A stretch of DNA of 64,000 bases, taken from positions 2,666,001 through 2,730,000 of the forward strand of contig NZ_CP065373.1 of NCBI RefSeq assembly GCF_015710575.1, in the 5' to 3' direction. Source of the DNA: Mycolicibacterium mengxianglii. GTDB taxonomy: Bacteria > Actinomycetota > Actinomycetes > Mycobacteriales > Mycobacteriaceae. Both the position numbers and the translations under genes were made by a program. The notes below the pieces were generated by a model. The model made no database searches. It saw only the letters and a list, made by a program, of their open reading frames with translations, and had not been told where the DNA came from. Positions 34,493-41,803 of this stretch are shown here, one piece after another (position 1 is the first letter of the stretch; every line of letters starts with the position of its first letter).

Positions 34493-35080
34493 TCATGAGG
34501 TGACCTGACCACGTGACACGCGCAAACCGAGGGCGCGGCGGCCGGTTGCGATCAGTTGGTCGCGCAGCGTGTCATCGCCGACATCGCCGTAGTCAGCGCC
34601 CGCGGCCGACGCAATTCCCGACATGACAACCGCGGCATTCACCTGTCCGCCTAGTCCCGACTCGACGGCCGCGAGCACAGCCATCTGACGTCTCACGACC
34701 GCGCCCCACGCAGGACGTGTTCGTAATAGTTCGACAACGCTGGGGTCGCCGGTCAACAGTGGAAGCAGCTGCCGGTTCGACGCAGCCAGTGCCGCATAAC
34801 CGGTGAGCATGTGGTCAGCCCGAGCACGGGCATTGCGGTGGGCCTCGGCTGCGTCAACCAGCGTGGCCACCTCGGAGACAATCGGTTCGATCACCGCGCT
34901 CAAAAGCTCATCGCGGGTGCGGAAGTGGTGGTAAATCGCGGATTTGGTCAAGCCGAGCTCGTCCGAGATCATCTGCAAGGACGTCCCGGCCACGCTGTGC
35001 CGTTTGAACAGTTCGATCGCCACGTCGATGAGTCGCTGCCGGGTTGGGGCGGCCGGCTCCGTTGAAGAGGTGCTGCTCAC
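34493..35080 (-). CDS. TetR family transcriptional regulator
   Basis: 195 residues from GTG 35080. HTH: RQRLIDVAIELFKRHSVAGT SLQMISDELGLTKSAIYHHF RTRDELLSAV. Its C-terminal domain is a lipid-degradation-type TetR fold. It is divergent from the SDR gene at 35243; the 162-base gap holds three copies of a 13-base site, so it probably represses both genes. Confidence 0.86.
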   Translation of the reverse strand: MSSTSSTEPAAPTRQRLIDVAIELFKRHSVAGTSLQMISDELGLTKSAIYHHFRTRDELLSAVIEPIVSEVATLVDAAEAHRNARARADHMLTGYAALAASNRQLLPLLTGDPSVVELLRTRPAWGAVVRRQMAVLAAVESGLGGQVNAAVVMSGIASAAGADYGDVGDDTLRDQLIATGRRALGLRVSRGQVTS

Positions 35081-35123
35081 ACTGGTACCCCCTTGAGGCG
35101 CTTCCTCACTTTGCCAACTCTAG

Positions 35124-35186
35124 CTGACCATTCGTAAAGGAACCGGCTGTACGATTGGTCAGGTTGAAATCCGTACGTTTGGTCAG
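35124..35186. promoter_or_regulatory. Three-copy TetR operator array
   Basis: CTGACCATTCGTA (35124-35136, inverted), TACGATTGGTCAG (35150-35162) and TACGTTTGGTCAG (35174-35186). The first is the reverse complement of the others with one mismatch each. The direct copies start 24 bases apart. The array sits between the divergent TetR and SDR genes. Confidence 0.7.
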
Positions 35187-35242
35187 TAGTCGGAGAACGC
35201 GCGGCGACCCGGTGTCTGAGGGCCGACCCGAAAAGGAGCACC

Positions 35243-36097
35243 ATGTCGATTGACTTTCACGTGAAGGACCGCAAGGCGCTCGACCTGTCAGGCAAGGTCG
35301 TCGTCGTGGTCGGCGGGGGACAGCAACCTGGGCCCGGAATGGGCAACGGTCGCGCCATCTCCATTTTGGCCGCGCGCCACGGTGCGGAGGTGGTGGCTGC
35401 CGACCGCAACCTCGAAGCTGCGCAGGAAACTGTGGACCTGATCTCCGCTGAAGGCGGCACGGCATACGCCATCGAAGCTGATGTCGCCCAGAAGGATGAC
35501 TGCCAACGCATTTTCGACGTGACGACAACGACCAGTGGCCGAGTGGACGGCATGGTGTACAGCGTGGCGACGAATCCGCCGTTCGACCGGGAGTCGAACT
35601 CGATGACCATCGAGGACTTCAACTACGGCATCGACGTCAACATGCTGGGCTGTTATCACTGCAATCTCTTTGCAGCGCAATGCATGGAGAAGAACTCCGG
35701 TGACACCACCGGCAGCATCGTCAACATCTCGTCGATCGCGAGCGTGAAGAACGAAGTCGGCCTCAACATCGGCATCATGCCGTACGCGCTGGGCAAGTGC
35801 GGGCTGAACTACGTCACCGAACTCACCGCCGTGCAGTACGCCGGAGCGGGGATACGCGCCAACACGTTGATGTTGGGCCCCATCGACTCGGTACTCGCCA
35901 ATCACGACTCGCAGGAGCTTTTCGGCTTCGACCCCAGCCAGGTCCGCGACGCGTACAGCGATGTCGTCAAACTCAAGATGGGCCGCGGCAGCGTCTGGGA
36001 ATCCGCCTATGCCGCAGTTTATCTGCTCGCCGATGAGTCACGGTTCATGACCGGTCAGCAGATCCGGCTCGATGGTGGCGCAACACTGGTGCGGTGA
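35243..36097 (+). CDS. Short-chain dehydrogenase/reductase
   Basis: 284 residues. The cofactor loop is unusually long (VVVVGGGQQPGPGMGNGRAI). The catalytic centre is NISSIASV with YALGK, and the C-terminus MTGQQIRLDGGATLVR is standard. AAAAGGAG precedes ATG 35243. This subfamily is common in mycobacteria in steroid and xenobiotic loci; here the control is likely by the divergent TetR through the three-site array. Confidence 0.85.
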   Translation: MSIDFHVKDRKALDLSGKVVVVVGGGQQPGPGMGNGRAISILAARHGAEVVAADRNLEAAQETVDLISAEGGTAYAIEADVAQKDDCQRIFDVTTTTSGRVDGMVYSVATNPPFDRESNSMTIEDFNYGIDVNMLGCYHCNLFAAQCMEKNSGDTTGSIVNISSIASVKNEVGLNIGIMPYALGKCGLNYVTELTAVQYAGAGIRANTLMLGPIDSVLANHDSQELFGFDPSQVRDAYSDVVKLKMGRGSVWESAYAAVYLLADESRFMTGQQIRLDGGATLVR

Positions 36098-36238
36098 GGT
36101 TGCAGCCCGCATGGTAGCGGCGCATCCGACATGGTGACCAGGTGCGGAACCGACTCCGGTCGCGCAGAGCTTGGTCGAGCGGAGTGCGTTGTTCAACGTC
36201 GCCGATCCCGGCGACATGGGTGATCCGTCCGGTCGCCT

Positions 36239-37126
36239 TCACAGCGGGGTTATCGAATCCAAGACATACGTCCTTACCCGGCCGGTCATTGATGCGTTGC
36301 AGGTGGACTGCAGCGGATCGGTCATCTCCTCTGCGAGTACCACCTCGAGCGGCCGCGGCGCGGCGGCCAGCAAGACGCGAATTCGGTTGTCGCCGTGCTG
36401 GACATCGATAGGGGAGAAGGCTTCGATGCGGTCCTCTCCGTATTGCTCACGGGCGAAGTACTGCGCGGCTTGAACGGCGTGCGGCAGAGAAGTGCGGCCC
36501 CGCAGAAATCTGTTGTCCAGGCGCCCGTCGAGGTACAACCGCACCAATTCTGCTGCATCGGTGGAATCGACCCGGCCGTAACACAGGCCCGCGGGTAGTA
36601 CCAACATGGTGGCCGCAAACCGGTCGCCTCCCAAATGCGAGCATTCCCAAGTGAAGTCGGGGTATCGGGCCGCGATCGCGGCGGTGGCTGCCCGGCCTCG
36701 GACGGCGCAGCATTGGTCGTGTTTCCCATGGGCGCAGACCGCGACGAGCGGTGTCGAACAGACCTCGCCATCCGAGCCGTCCAGCGCAAAGTCCAAATAG
36801 TCTCCGGGCCCGTTCACCTCGCCTCGATAAAGCGCCTCACTTCCCTCACCGGACTGCGCGAGGAACCATCGCCAGCGGGCTGTCGTCGATCGACGGCCGG
36901 GGCGCCGGATCGCTGCTATCCGCATGCCCGCAGTCTCGAAGCGGCGGGCGATGGCGCGTCCCAGCTGCGGTTCGATGATGGTCGGGGAACCGAGCAGTGC
37001 TGAGTGGCCCCACGCTCCCGGCAGCTCCAAGAGCACCCAGGTCATCCCCGCCGATGCCGTCCCGTACAGCGGGTCGTTGCGGGCCAGCGATTGGTCACTG
37101 CACGGGGGTGATTTGGGGGCCGTCAT
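36239..37126 (-). CDS. Sucrase ferredoxin-like (thioredoxin-fold [2Fe-2S]) protein
   Basis: 295 residues. The C-terminal half is a thioredoxin-like ferredoxin domain: VAVCAHGKHDQCCAVRGRAA holds Cys131, Cys139 and Cys140, and WECSHLGGDRFAATMLVLP holds Cys162 and His164, which can ligate a [2Fe-2S] cluster. The N-terminal half carries WVLLELPGAWGHSAL of the sucrase/ferredoxin-like family. Its ATG overlaps the stop of the JmjC gene by 4 bases, so it is the third gene of the repeat-peptide operon. It may supply electrons to, or keep reduced, the iron of the oxygenase; that role is inferred. Confidence 0.85.
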   Translation of the reverse strand: MTAPKSPPCSDQSLARNDPLYGTASAGMTWVLLELPGAWGHSALLGSPTIIEPQLGRAIARRFETAGMRIAAIRRPGRRSTTARWRWFLAQSGEGSEALYRGEVNGPGDYLDFALDGSDGEVCSTPLVAVCAHGKHDQCCAVRGRAATAAIAARYPDFTWECSHLGGDRFAATMLVLPAGLCYGRVDSTDAAELVRLYLDGRLDNRFLRGRTSLPHAVQAAQYFAREQYGEDRIEAFSPIDVQHGDNRIRVLLAAAPRPLEVVLAEEMTDPLQSTCNASMTGRVRTYVLDSITPL

Positions 37127-38361
37127 CCCCGGCTCGTACGCGTCGGGTGTTCCGGCTGTTTTGCCGGGATCACCACAGCCTCGCGAAGCAACCGTCGTAT
37201 CAGTACCGCCGCGTCGTCCTGATCAAGCCCGGGCAGCGACGTTGCATCGGCAACGAGCCCGTGATGGAGGGCGTCAAGTGCCGGGCTGCACAGTGCCGGA
37301 AACGTGATCGTTCGGTCTGGTAGGCGGAGGACTACCCGGTCGGCGTGGTGGTCGACGTGGGCGACGAGACCGCGGCGCCATTCCACCGGGTGGAAACCTG
37401 CGTGCTCGGCGGCCGCCAGTGATTCCAACGGCCGGACAGCGACGGGTCGCGTGCGTTGCGCGTGCCGTTGTGACAACCGGGTGGCGCTACCTTCACTGAT
37501 GTCGGTAGCACGGTGCTGGACTGTGTCGGTGACTTCGGCCATCACTTTGGTTGCAATCGCCGCCATCGAGCCGCGGTCGGTGGGATCGATCCCCATCGGC
37601 AGTGAAGTCCTGAATTCGCCCACGGTGGCAAGTGTGTCCACCACGGCGTGGACGACGTCGAGGACGGTCAGCGGTGCAACGCCGATAGTCAGGTGGATCG
37701 AGGTGTTATCGAGTGCCTCGGCCGAGTGGATCCACCCCCGCGGCAGGTACAGCGAGTCCCCGGGTGCGAGCACGCGGTCGATCGCTGCATCCTCGCGGAC
37801 GCGCTCGGTGATCGCGGCGCGGTGGTCGGTCCACGGCTGTGTTGTCAGAGGATCCTGGTGTACGGGCTCGTGCACGAGCCAGCGCTTTTCTCCCTGCACC
37901 TGCAGGACGAAAACATCATGGACGTCGTAGTGTGGATCGAAACCGCGACTGGTGGGCGGGGTGATGTAGGCATTGGCCTGCGCCGGGTGCCCGATATCGG
38001 CAACCATCTCACGAACGAAGTCGATCAACGGTGGCCACAACCGGTGTAGTCCTTGCAGCACAATGGTTGCGCCAGCGGCGAATTGGGCCAGGACTTTGGC
38101 CGAGTCCACCTGGTCGGGCATTTCGGCCCCGAAGCCGGCCGGCCCCAGATAGCAGTCCCGGGCGAGCAGGTCGCCGTGTGACGCCATCCGAATGAACGGC
38201 GCGCGTACGCCACGCTCGGCGATCAGTTCATCGACCATCGGTCCCGATAGAAGGTCGCTGAAGTCCCTGGGCAGCGAACCGGACGGACTCAGCAGCGGCT
38301 GACGGCCCCAATACTGGGTCGCGAACGACCCAGCATCGGTAGCAATGCAGCGGTTCAGCAT
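37123..38361 (-). CDS. JmjC/cupin-4 domain oxygenase
   Basis: 412 residues from ATG 38361, 10 bases after the repeat-peptide stop. The N-terminal MLNRCIATDAGSFATQYWGR QPLL is typical of ribosomal-oxygenase-like proteins. The iron site is complete: His144 and Asp146 (FDPHYDVHDVFVLQVQGEKR W) and His212 (LYLPRGWIHSAEA). A C-terminal winged-helix-like region follows (ATRLSQRHAQRTRPVAVRP). Relatives hydroxylate Arg or His side chains of ribosomal proteins with 2-oxoglutarate and O2. A longer in-frame reading to 38538 only translates the repeat DNA out of frame and should not be used. The likely substrate is the peptide encoded just upstream. Confidence 0.87.
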   Translation of the reverse strand: MLNRCIATDAGSFATQYWGRQPLLSPSGSLPRDFSDLLSGPMVDELIAERGVRAPFIRMASHGDLLARDCYLGPAGFGAEMPDQVDSAKVLAQFAAGATIVLQGLHRLWPPLIDFVREMVADIGHPAQANAYITPPTSRGFDPHYDVHDVFVLQVQGEKRWLVHEPVHQDPLTTQPWTDHRAAITERVREDAAIDRVLAPGDSLYLPRGWIHSAEALDNTSIHLTIGVAPLTVLDVVHAVVDTLATVGEFRTSLPMGIDPTDRGSMAAIATKVMAEVTDTVQHRATDISEGSATRLSQRHAQRTRPVAVRPLESLAAAEHAGFHPVEWRRGLVAHVDHHADRVVLRLPDRTITFPALCSPALDALHHGLVADATSLPGLDQDDAAVLIRRLLREAVVIPAKQPEHPTRTSRG

Positions 38362-38371
38362 TGTGTGACGA

Positions 38372-38620
38372 TCACGCTGTTCCGTCGGCTCCGCCGTCGT
38401 GGCCTTCGGGATTGGAGCCGCCGTCGGCGGGACCTTCGCCTCCTGCTGTTCCGTCGGCTCCGCCGTCGTGGCCTTCGGGATTCGAGCCGCCGTCGGCGGG
38501 ACCTTCGCCTCCTGCTGTTCCGTCGGCTCCGCCGTCATGGCCTGCCGGGTTCGAACCGCCGTCGGCGGGCCCTTCGCCGCCGGCGCCTGAGGTGGAGATG
38601 TCGTCGTCTGTGAGTGCCAT
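38372..38620 (-). CDS. Repeat peptide with leader and three 23-residue units (BatC-like; putative precursor)
   Basis: 82 residues from ATG 38620 with AAAGGAT 7-8 bases upstream. A 13-residue leader (MALTDDDISTSGA) is followed by exactly three 23-residue units, each GGEGPADGGSNP-x-GHDGGAD GTA where x is Ala, Glu, Glu. There is no Cys, Lys, Arg or aromatic residue; each unit carries one His, one Asn and three Asp. I recall similar mycobacterial proteins annotated BatC without function. The stop lies 10 bases before a JmjC oxygenase gene. This is the layout of a multi-core ribosomal peptide precursor and its modifying enzyme, and Asp/Asn/His are known JmjC targets; the function is inference. Confidence 0.75.
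   Translation of the reverse strand: MALTDDDISTSGAGGEGPADGGSNPAGHDGGADGTAGGEGPADGGSNPEGHDGGADGTAGGEGPADGGSNPEGHDGGADGTA
38381..38587. repeat. Three tandem 69-base repeats
   Basis: Units start at 38381, 38450 and 38519. The first two differ at about one base; the third has diverged slightly. The unit length is a multiple of three, so copy number can change without breaking the frame. It encodes the three 23-residue units of the putative precursor. Confidence 0.9.
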
Positions 38621-39190
38621 GCTGATCATCCTTTTCGTCAAGAGTCCCATGTTGCAGCGCGGTTTCGGGCTGTAATCTCCGTGCTGGTCACGGCCAGCTT
38701 CTCAAATGACCGCGCGTTGTGGAGTTGCCGCCGCAGGCACAAGTCAAACGAGCGCCCGTATTGACCCAAGCCGCAGGGGCGAGCGACCAGCAGAGGCCCG
38801 AATCGACAGGGAGAATCTTGAGAGCAAAGCACCTGCTCCTCCAGCACTCCCGCGGTGCACCCGGGGCCGTCCACGATGGGGCGCGGGGGCGTGCTACGAC
38901 GGCGAGGGCAGGAGCCGCCCGCTTGCGGAGACCAAGGACTCGACCGGGGGATCATCGACGTCGAATCATAGGGTCCGGCAATTGAATTGGCTGGTGATCT
39001 GGGCGATACCCAGCTGCGGACTGCGATCTCGGGCGCGGCGCTGATTCGTCGTGCTCACGCGGGGCGGACACCGCGCCGGCTGCCTACCACTGCGAGCCGG
39101 CCGGCGACTTGGACACGGCCGCAGCGCTTTATGGGGAGGCTCAACACGGGGCACATTTCTCACCCGGCGAGACCACCTCTCGCTGCCTCG
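38621..39190. other. Upstream region of the repeat-peptide operon
   Basis: 570 bases without a supportable gene. The operon promoter should be here. A minus-strand reading at 38638-38763 (FDLCLRRQLHNARSFEKLAV then TSTEITARNRAATWDS) stops 18 bases before the peptide start and looks protein-like, but has no good start and no family I know. Confidence 0.45.
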
Positions 39191-39991
39191 TCAGTCTTCG
39201 AGCAAGGAGCGTCGGCTCGAGGCGATCGGGCTCTGGGCAGTGAGACCGCCGTCGAGCACCAGGGTTTGTCCGGTCATGTAGCGGGACTCCTCGGAGGCCA
39301 GGTAGACCATCGCCCACCCGATGTCGTCGGGGTCCCCGATCAGGTCCAGCGCATTGTGGCGCTGAATGTCGGAGATCACGTCCTCGGGCAGATTGTCACG
39401 CAGCGCGGGCGTCATGATCGCACCCGGTGCAATGGCGTTGCACCGCACACGTTTGCGACCGTACTGGGTGGCGATGTACTGGGTCAGCCGGATCACGGCG
39501 GCCTTCGCTGCGCCGTACGCGCACTGGAGGGTGTCGCCTGTCAGGCCTGCAACCGAGACCGTGTTGATGATCGACCCACCCCCAGCCGCGATCATGTGGG
39601 GGAGTGCCAACCGGCACGCAACCACAGTGCTGCGTGCGTTGAGCACCATAGCCCGGTCCCACTCGGCGAGATCCATACGCAACAGGTCGAGATCTTTTTT
39701 CGGGTTGCTGCCGCCTACGTGGTTGCAGAGCACGTCGATGCCTCCGAACTCGGCGACGGCGCGGTTGATCATGGTGGCAATGGAACCCTCGTTTGTCACA
39801 TCCACCGCCATGCCGACCGCCCGCCCGCCGGCGCCGTCGCTGAGTTCGACTGCGGCGCGGGCGGCGGCATCCTGGTCGAGATCGGCGATGAGGACGCTGG
39901 CACCCTCTTGGACCATCAGGGTCGCGGCTGCGCGCCCGATACCGCTGGCGGCCCCGGTGATGACGATCTTCTTGTCCGTCAGACGGTTCAT
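39191..39991 (-). CDS. Short-chain dehydrogenase/reductase
   Basis: 266 residues from ATG 39991 with AAGGGGAG upstream. The cofactor motif is TGAASGIG, the NNAG position reads NHVG, and the catalytic centre is NTVSVAGLTGDTLQCAYGAA K. The C-terminus is MTGQTLVLDGGLTAQSP. Stand-alone; substrate unknown. Confidence 0.85.
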   Translation of the reverse strand: MNRLTDKKIVITGAASGIGRAAATLMVQEGASVLIADLDQDAAARAAVELSDGAGGRAVGMAVDVTNEGSIATMINRAVAEFGGIDVLCNHVGGSNPKKDLDLLRMDLAEWDRAMVLNARSTVVACRLALPHMIAAGGGSIINTVSVAGLTGDTLQCAYGAAKAAVIRLTQYIATQYGRKRVRCNAIAPGAIMTPALRDNLPEDVISDIQRHNALDLIGDPDDIGWAMVYLASEESRYMTGQTLVLDGGLTAQSPIASSRRSLLED

Positions 39992-40608
39992 CGGGCTCCC
40001 CTTGCTCGGGTTACGGGAACGAGCTGGCTTCAAAATCTCCGCAACGCATGTTTCCGACGAAACGCCAAAGACCGCCGGTTGTAAAGCCGAACCGCCAGAA
40101 TCATCGAGACGACGACGACATCGGCCTCGGCTGCGAGGTCAGTAGGGGACCGTGGCCACCTGTTCGTGGTCTCCTGGGGCGCAGGCAGATTCGAACACGT
40201 CGATGGTCACCTGCTGGTCGCGCGCAGTGTCACCGCCGCTCTCTCCGCGATAACCGATGTCGCTGTCGAAATCAGTGTCTGCGACGGTGATCATGTGACC
40301 GCAGGTAGACCGGTGTCGGAGTCCTCGCCGTAGCCGTGAACGTCTTTCGGATTCGCTCATCCGATTGATGGGGTGCCACGCGGCGAAGTCAACAGATATG
40401 GCTGTCGGTTCTAGGCACTTTGCTGGCAGTGCTTCGCAGCGCTGAAACCTGGCCGAGAGCCGAGAACTCGCGCACGAAGCTGGCCCAGCGTGCGTGGAAT
40501 TGCTGCGAGCGGGTGCACAACGCCCATAGGCTACGAACCCTGGGCACTTCGTCGCGGCTGACTATCCGGCAGATCGACCGCGACCGAGATGAGCCCGAAG
40601 GAGACACC
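39992..40608. other. Gene-poor stretch with one weak small reading frame
   Basis: 617 bases between divergent genes. The only candidate is 40139-40294 on the minus strand, a 51-residue acidic peptide beginning MITVADTDFDSDIGYRGESG. It lacks a clear ribosome-binding site and a known family, so I do not call it a gene. The M42 peptidase promoter should lie near 40500-40600. Confidence 0.4.
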
Positions 40609-41796
40609 ATGGGCCACGCCGCAGTGATGTCCGAAGCCGACCGCGCGTGGATGACCGACACGCTGCTCTCGCTGTTGCAGACCCCGAGTCCGACGGGGCG
40701 CACCGACGCGGTGATGCAACTTATCGGCGACATCTTTGATGGTTTCGGCATACCGCTGTCGTTGACCCGCCGGGGGGCGATGATCGTCGAACTCCCGGGG
40801 GAGTCGGCGACCGTCGGCCGCGCGGTGGTGGTCCACTCGGACACCACCGGATGCATGGTGCGGGGCTTGAAGGACAACGGCCGTCTGGAGGTGATTCCGG
40901 TCGGTACCTTCTCGGCACGGTTCGCCGCGGGTGCCCGCGTGCGGATCCTCAGCGAGGACACCGAGGAGTTCATCACCGGCACGATCCTGCCTCTGAAGGC
41001 CAGTGGGCACGCGTTCGGCGACGCGGTGGACACCCAGATCACCGACTGGGACCACGTCGAGATCCGCGTCGACCGCAAGGTCAGCTCACGGGAGGACCTG
41101 GCGAAACTCGGCATCAGGATCGGTGACTACGCCCCCCTGATCGCCGGTCCCGTACTCACCGACGACGGCTTCATCGTCTCGCGTCATCTCGACGACAAGG
41201 CCGGCGTCGCGGTGGTCCTCGCGCTGGTTAAATACTTCACCGAGAACGCGGTGGTGCTGCCGCACCGCACCACGATCATGGTCACCATCGCAGAGGAGGT
41301 CGGCTACGGCGCCAGCACCGGCTTGCCACCCGATATCGCTGAGCTGATCGCGGTGGACAACGCGGTATGCGCTCCCGGGCAGTACTCGATCGAGGACGGT
41401 GTGACGGTCCCGATGTCGGATCTGCACGGCCCTTACGACTATCACCTGACCCGCAAGCTGTGCCGGCTCGCCGAGGAGCAGGGTATCCCGTTCGCGCGAG
41501 ATGTGTTCCGGTACTACCGTTCCGATGCGGCCGCGGCGATCGAGGCGGGCGCGAACACCCGCGCTGCGTTGGTTGGTTTCGGGGTGGACGGCAGCCACGG
41601 GTGGGAGCGGACCCACATCGATTCGCTGGCTGCTACCTACAGCCTGCTCCAAGCGTGGCTGCAGACACCGTTGACATTCGCCGAGTGGGACGCCACCCCG
41701 TCGCGAAAGGGCAAATTGCGTGACTTCCCGTCGTGGAACGAGCCTGCCCCGCGTGAGCAGTGGGTGACACTGTCCCGAAGTGACCCCCACACTTGA
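40609..41796 (+). CDS. M42 family metallopeptidase (NAGGN-system type)
   Basis: 395 residues from ATG 40609 with AAGGAG upstream. M42/M20-type metal and catalytic motifs are in place: VVVHSDTTGCMVRGL (His), SRHLDDKAGVAVVLAL (Asp), VTIAEEVGYGAS (catalytic Glu pair), IAVDNAVCAPGQYS (Asp) and SHGWERTHIDSL (His). The sequence resembles the peptidase annotated in N-acetylglutaminylglutamine amide (NAGGN) osmoprotectant loci. The other NAGGN genes are not in the window, so that role is uncertain; a general aminopeptidase is the alternative. Confidence 0.83.
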   Translation: MGHAAVMSEADRAWMTDTLLSLLQTPSPTGRTDAVMQLIGDIFDGFGIPLSLTRRGAMIVELPGESATVGRAVVVHSDTTGCMVRGLKDNGRLEVIPVGTFSARFAAGARVRILSEDTEEFITGTILPLKASGHAFGDAVDTQITDWDHVEIRVDRKVSSREDLAKLGIRIGDYAPLIAGPVLTDDGFIVSRHLDDKAGVAVVLALVKYFTENAVVLPHRTTIMVTIAEEVGYGASTGLPPDIAELIAVDNAVCAPGQYSIEDGVTVPMSDLHGPYDYHLTRKLCRLAEEQGIPFARDVFRYYRSDAAAAIEAGANTRAALVGFGVDGSHGWERTHIDSLAATYSLLQAWLQTPLTFAEWDATPSRKGKLRDFPSWNEPAPREQWVTLSRSDPHT

Positions 41797-41803
41797 CGGT
41801 GCG

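Noticed and set aside
38381..38587. CRISPR-like array
   Set aside because: The 69-base units are directly adjacent with no spacers and are in-frame coding repeats.
40139..40360. Small acidic minus-strand frame
   Set aside because: Protein-like in composition but without start signal or known relatives; kept only as a note in the intergenic entry.
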